A stretch of DNA of 5,812 nucleotides from Nitrososphaerales archaeon (lineage in GTDB: Archaea > Thermoproteota > Nitrososphaeria > Nitrososphaerales > UBA57). How positions within the stretch are numbered: the stretch's first letter is position 1; every line of letters starts with the position of its first letter. A model generated the notes under the pieces. That model worked only from the letters and a program-made list of their open reading frames with translations. It made no database searches and was not told the DNA's origin. Below are positions 4,590-5,812 of this stretch, piece by piece. The translations under genes and the position numbers were made by a program. Where the stretch lies: the NCBI GenBank assembly GCA_022449325.1, contig JAKUSK010000003.1, positions 26,768 to 32,579 of the forward strand, read 5' to 3'.

Positions 4590-5780
4590 ATGAAAATTGG
4601 ATTAATTGGGAAGCCAAATACAGGAAAATCAACTTTTTTTAATGCGTGTACGTTGCTAAATGTAAATATGGCAAACTATCCATTTACTACAATAGAACCT
4701 AGTACAGGAGTCGCATATGTAAAAACGTCGTGTGTATGCAAGGAATTAGAGATAGAAGATAGTCCAGTAAATTCAATTTGTATAAATAATCAGAGATTAA
4801 TTCCTGTAAAAATTGTAGATATAGCAGGATTAGTTCCTGGTGCGTCGAAAGGAAGAGGATTAGGAAATAAATTTTTAGACGATATTAGACAAGCAGATGT
4901 ACTCATACATGTAGTTGATTTATCTGGAAAAACTGATGAAGAAGGAAGAATTCTAACAGACAGTAAAAGAAATCCAATTGATGACATAACAATGATTGAA
5001 ACGGAATTAGATAATTGGATATATGACATTATAGATAAAGACTGGGATCAGATTGGTCGAACGTCGACCGGTGATAAAAAGAAATTCATTGATTTATTAA
5101 GTGACAAATTAAGTGGATTATCAATAAATCAAAACCATATCAATATTTCAATAAAGAATACTGGATTAGTAACAAAAAATGTGACTGAATTTAGTAATGA
5201 TGATAAGATGAAGTTAGTAAAAGAATTAAGAAAGATTTCAAAGCCAATTATTATAGCAGGAAATAAGATAGATTTAGCAGAAATAGATGATTATGAAGAT
5301 ATAATGAAGACTGGAAGAGAAATAATCCCAACGGCGTCAGAAGCTGAATTACTATTAAGAAGAGCAAGTGAGAATGGCATAATTCAATATGTTCCAGGAA
5401 ATAATCACTATACAATAAGTGAAAGTAAAGAAATTACTAAACAACAAAAGAATGCATTAGAAACAGTAAAGAAACATGTTCTGGATAAATGGGATACAAC
5501 AGGAGTTCAATTAGTATTAAATTTTGCATTCTTTGATTTGTTAGATATGATCACAATATACCCAGTAGAAGATGAGAATAAATATATGAATAAAAAAGGA
5601 AATACATTACCTGATGCTTATCTATTAAAGAATGGTTCGACTGCAAAGGAGTTAGCATTTAAAATCCATTCAGAAATAGGAGACAAATTCCTTTATGCAG
5701 TAGATGCTAGAACGAAAAAGAGATTATCAAATGATTATGTATTAAAAAATAACGATATAATAAAAATTGTATCGACTTAA
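4590..5780 (+). CDS. ychF: YchF/OBG-family GTPase with C-terminal TGS domain
   Basis: A 396-residue TRAFAC-class P-loop NTPase of the archaeal YchF/OBG type, a family linked to ribosome function. G motifs in order: Walker A GKPNTGKS (7-14), switch I region YPFTTIEP (30-37), G3 DIAG (77-80) followed by Leu81 where classical GTPases have the catalytic Gln, the family stretch [16 protein letters not shown] (88-103), G4 NKID (225-228) and G5-like TASEAE (248-253). NKID is the guanine-specific form; bacterial YchF has an altered G4 and prefers ATP, so GTP is the more likely substrate here. The insertion between G3 and G4 (about 112-215) is largely helical and charged. The TGS domain occupies about 318-396 ([10 protein letters not shown] to DIIKIVST), a ubiquitin-like fold tied to RNA or ribosome contact. 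Three cysteines, C48, C50 and C64, sit where archaeal homologues carry a Cys-rich insert. The start is set by Walker A and the TATA spacing. Confidence 0.92.
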   Translation: MKIGLIGKPNTGKSTFFNACTLLNVNMANYPFTTIEPSTGVAYVKTSCVCKELEIEDSPVNSICINNQRLIPVKIVDIAGLVPGASKGRGLGNKFLDDIRQADVLIHVVDLSGKTDEEGRILTDSKRNPIDDITMIETELDNWIYDIIDKDWDQIGRTSTGDKKKFIDLLSDKLSGLSINQNHINISIKNTGLVTKNVTEFSNDDKMKLVKELRKISKPIIIAGNKIDLAEIDDYEDIMKTGREIIPTASEAELLLRRASENGIIQYVPGNNHYTISESKEITKQQKNALETVKKHVLDKWDTTGVQLVLNFAFFDLLDMITIYPVEDENKYMNKKGNTLPDAYLLKNGSTAKELAFKIHSEIGDKFLYAVDARTKKRLSNDYVLKNNDIIKIVST

Positions 5781-5812
5781 CTATGAACTATTTTCTGTAG
5801 AGTCGACATTAA
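5781..5812 (-). CDS. Possible 3' end of a gene entering from the right edge
   Basis: The minus strand reads NVDSTENSS and then TAG at 5783-5781, open to the window edge. The stop would directly abut the ychF stop, matching the 1-3 nt spacing of the other convergent pairs in this window, and the Ser/Asn/Glu-rich residues look like an ordinary disordered C-terminus. Nine codons are too few for a product call, and the segment could equally be intergenic. No terminator is visible in these 32 bases. Confidence 0.3.
   Translation of the reverse strand, partial: NVDSTENSS

Noticed and set aside
4790..5029. A 79-codon open frame on the minus strand
   Set aside because: It lies wholly inside the ychF GTPase gene, across its G3 region, and its translation resembles no family. 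It is an antisense shadow.
1..5812. A novel defence, mobile or biosynthetic system
   Set aside because: Every gene-length frame belongs to a recognisable core archaeal family; there are no transposase, integrase, toxin-antitoxin or nuclease signatures and no inverted repeats or attachment sites.

Overview
The window is an AT-rich, gene-dense piece of archaeal chromosome. The archaeal call rests on the gene set: an archaeal-type elongation factor 1-beta, ribosomal protein L15e, an archaeal/eukaryotic-type peptidyl-tRNA hydrolase (Pth2), a geranylgeranyl-reductase-family flavoprotein of the kind that saturates archaeal lipids, and a YchF-type TGS GTPase. Genes at likely transcript starts lack Shine-Dalgarno motifs and have TATA-like boxes close to the ATG. 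A clear Shine-Dalgarno appears only inside a probable operon. The short L15e, the GGNRSGGY-repeat tail at the left edge and the AT-richness fit a low-GC Nitrososphaerota (Thaumarchaeota), perhaps a marine Nitrosopumilales relative. This lineage call is an inference from remembered family features, not from a search.

Layout from left to right. (1) 1-323, plus: the 3' end of a gene encoding a Gly/Arg/Tyr-rich repetitive tail, probably of an RNA-binding protein or RNA helicase. (2) 327-793, minus: a two-gene unit, a 55-residue double zinc ribbon (626-793, easily missed) followed by aEF1B. (3) 854-2014, minus: a geranylgeranyl-reductase-family FAD protein, divergent from pth2 (2092-2454, plus). 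(4) 2456-3361, minus: a ferredoxin-reductase-like FAD/NAD(P) oxidoreductase, downstream of L15e (3408-3854, minus) and a HAD phosphatase (3856-4536, minus). (5) 4590-5780, plus: a YchF-like GTPase, divergent from the HAD gene across a 53-bp gap with one symmetric TATATAT box. (6) 5781-5812, minus: possibly the last codons of a further gene.

Four genes serve translation (aEF1B, Pth2, L15e, YchF), the zinc ribbon probably does too, and the left-edge tail may belong to an RNA-remodelling enzyme. The two flavoproteins serve lipid saturation and electron transfer. The HAD phosphatase has no assigned substrate but is tied to L15e by a 1-nt gap and an embedded Shine-Dalgarno. Packing is extreme: convergent stop codons are 3 and 1 nt apart, and possibly 0 nt at the right edge, leaving no room for separate terminators. 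The largest intergenic gap is 77 bp.

I see no mobile element, CRISPR array, tRNA, rRNA or obvious defence system. This looks like core archaeal chromosome. The points most worth a second look are the exactly duplicated repeat block at the left edge, the symmetric promoter between the HAD gene and ychF, the short L15e, and the zinc ribbon-aEF1B pair.
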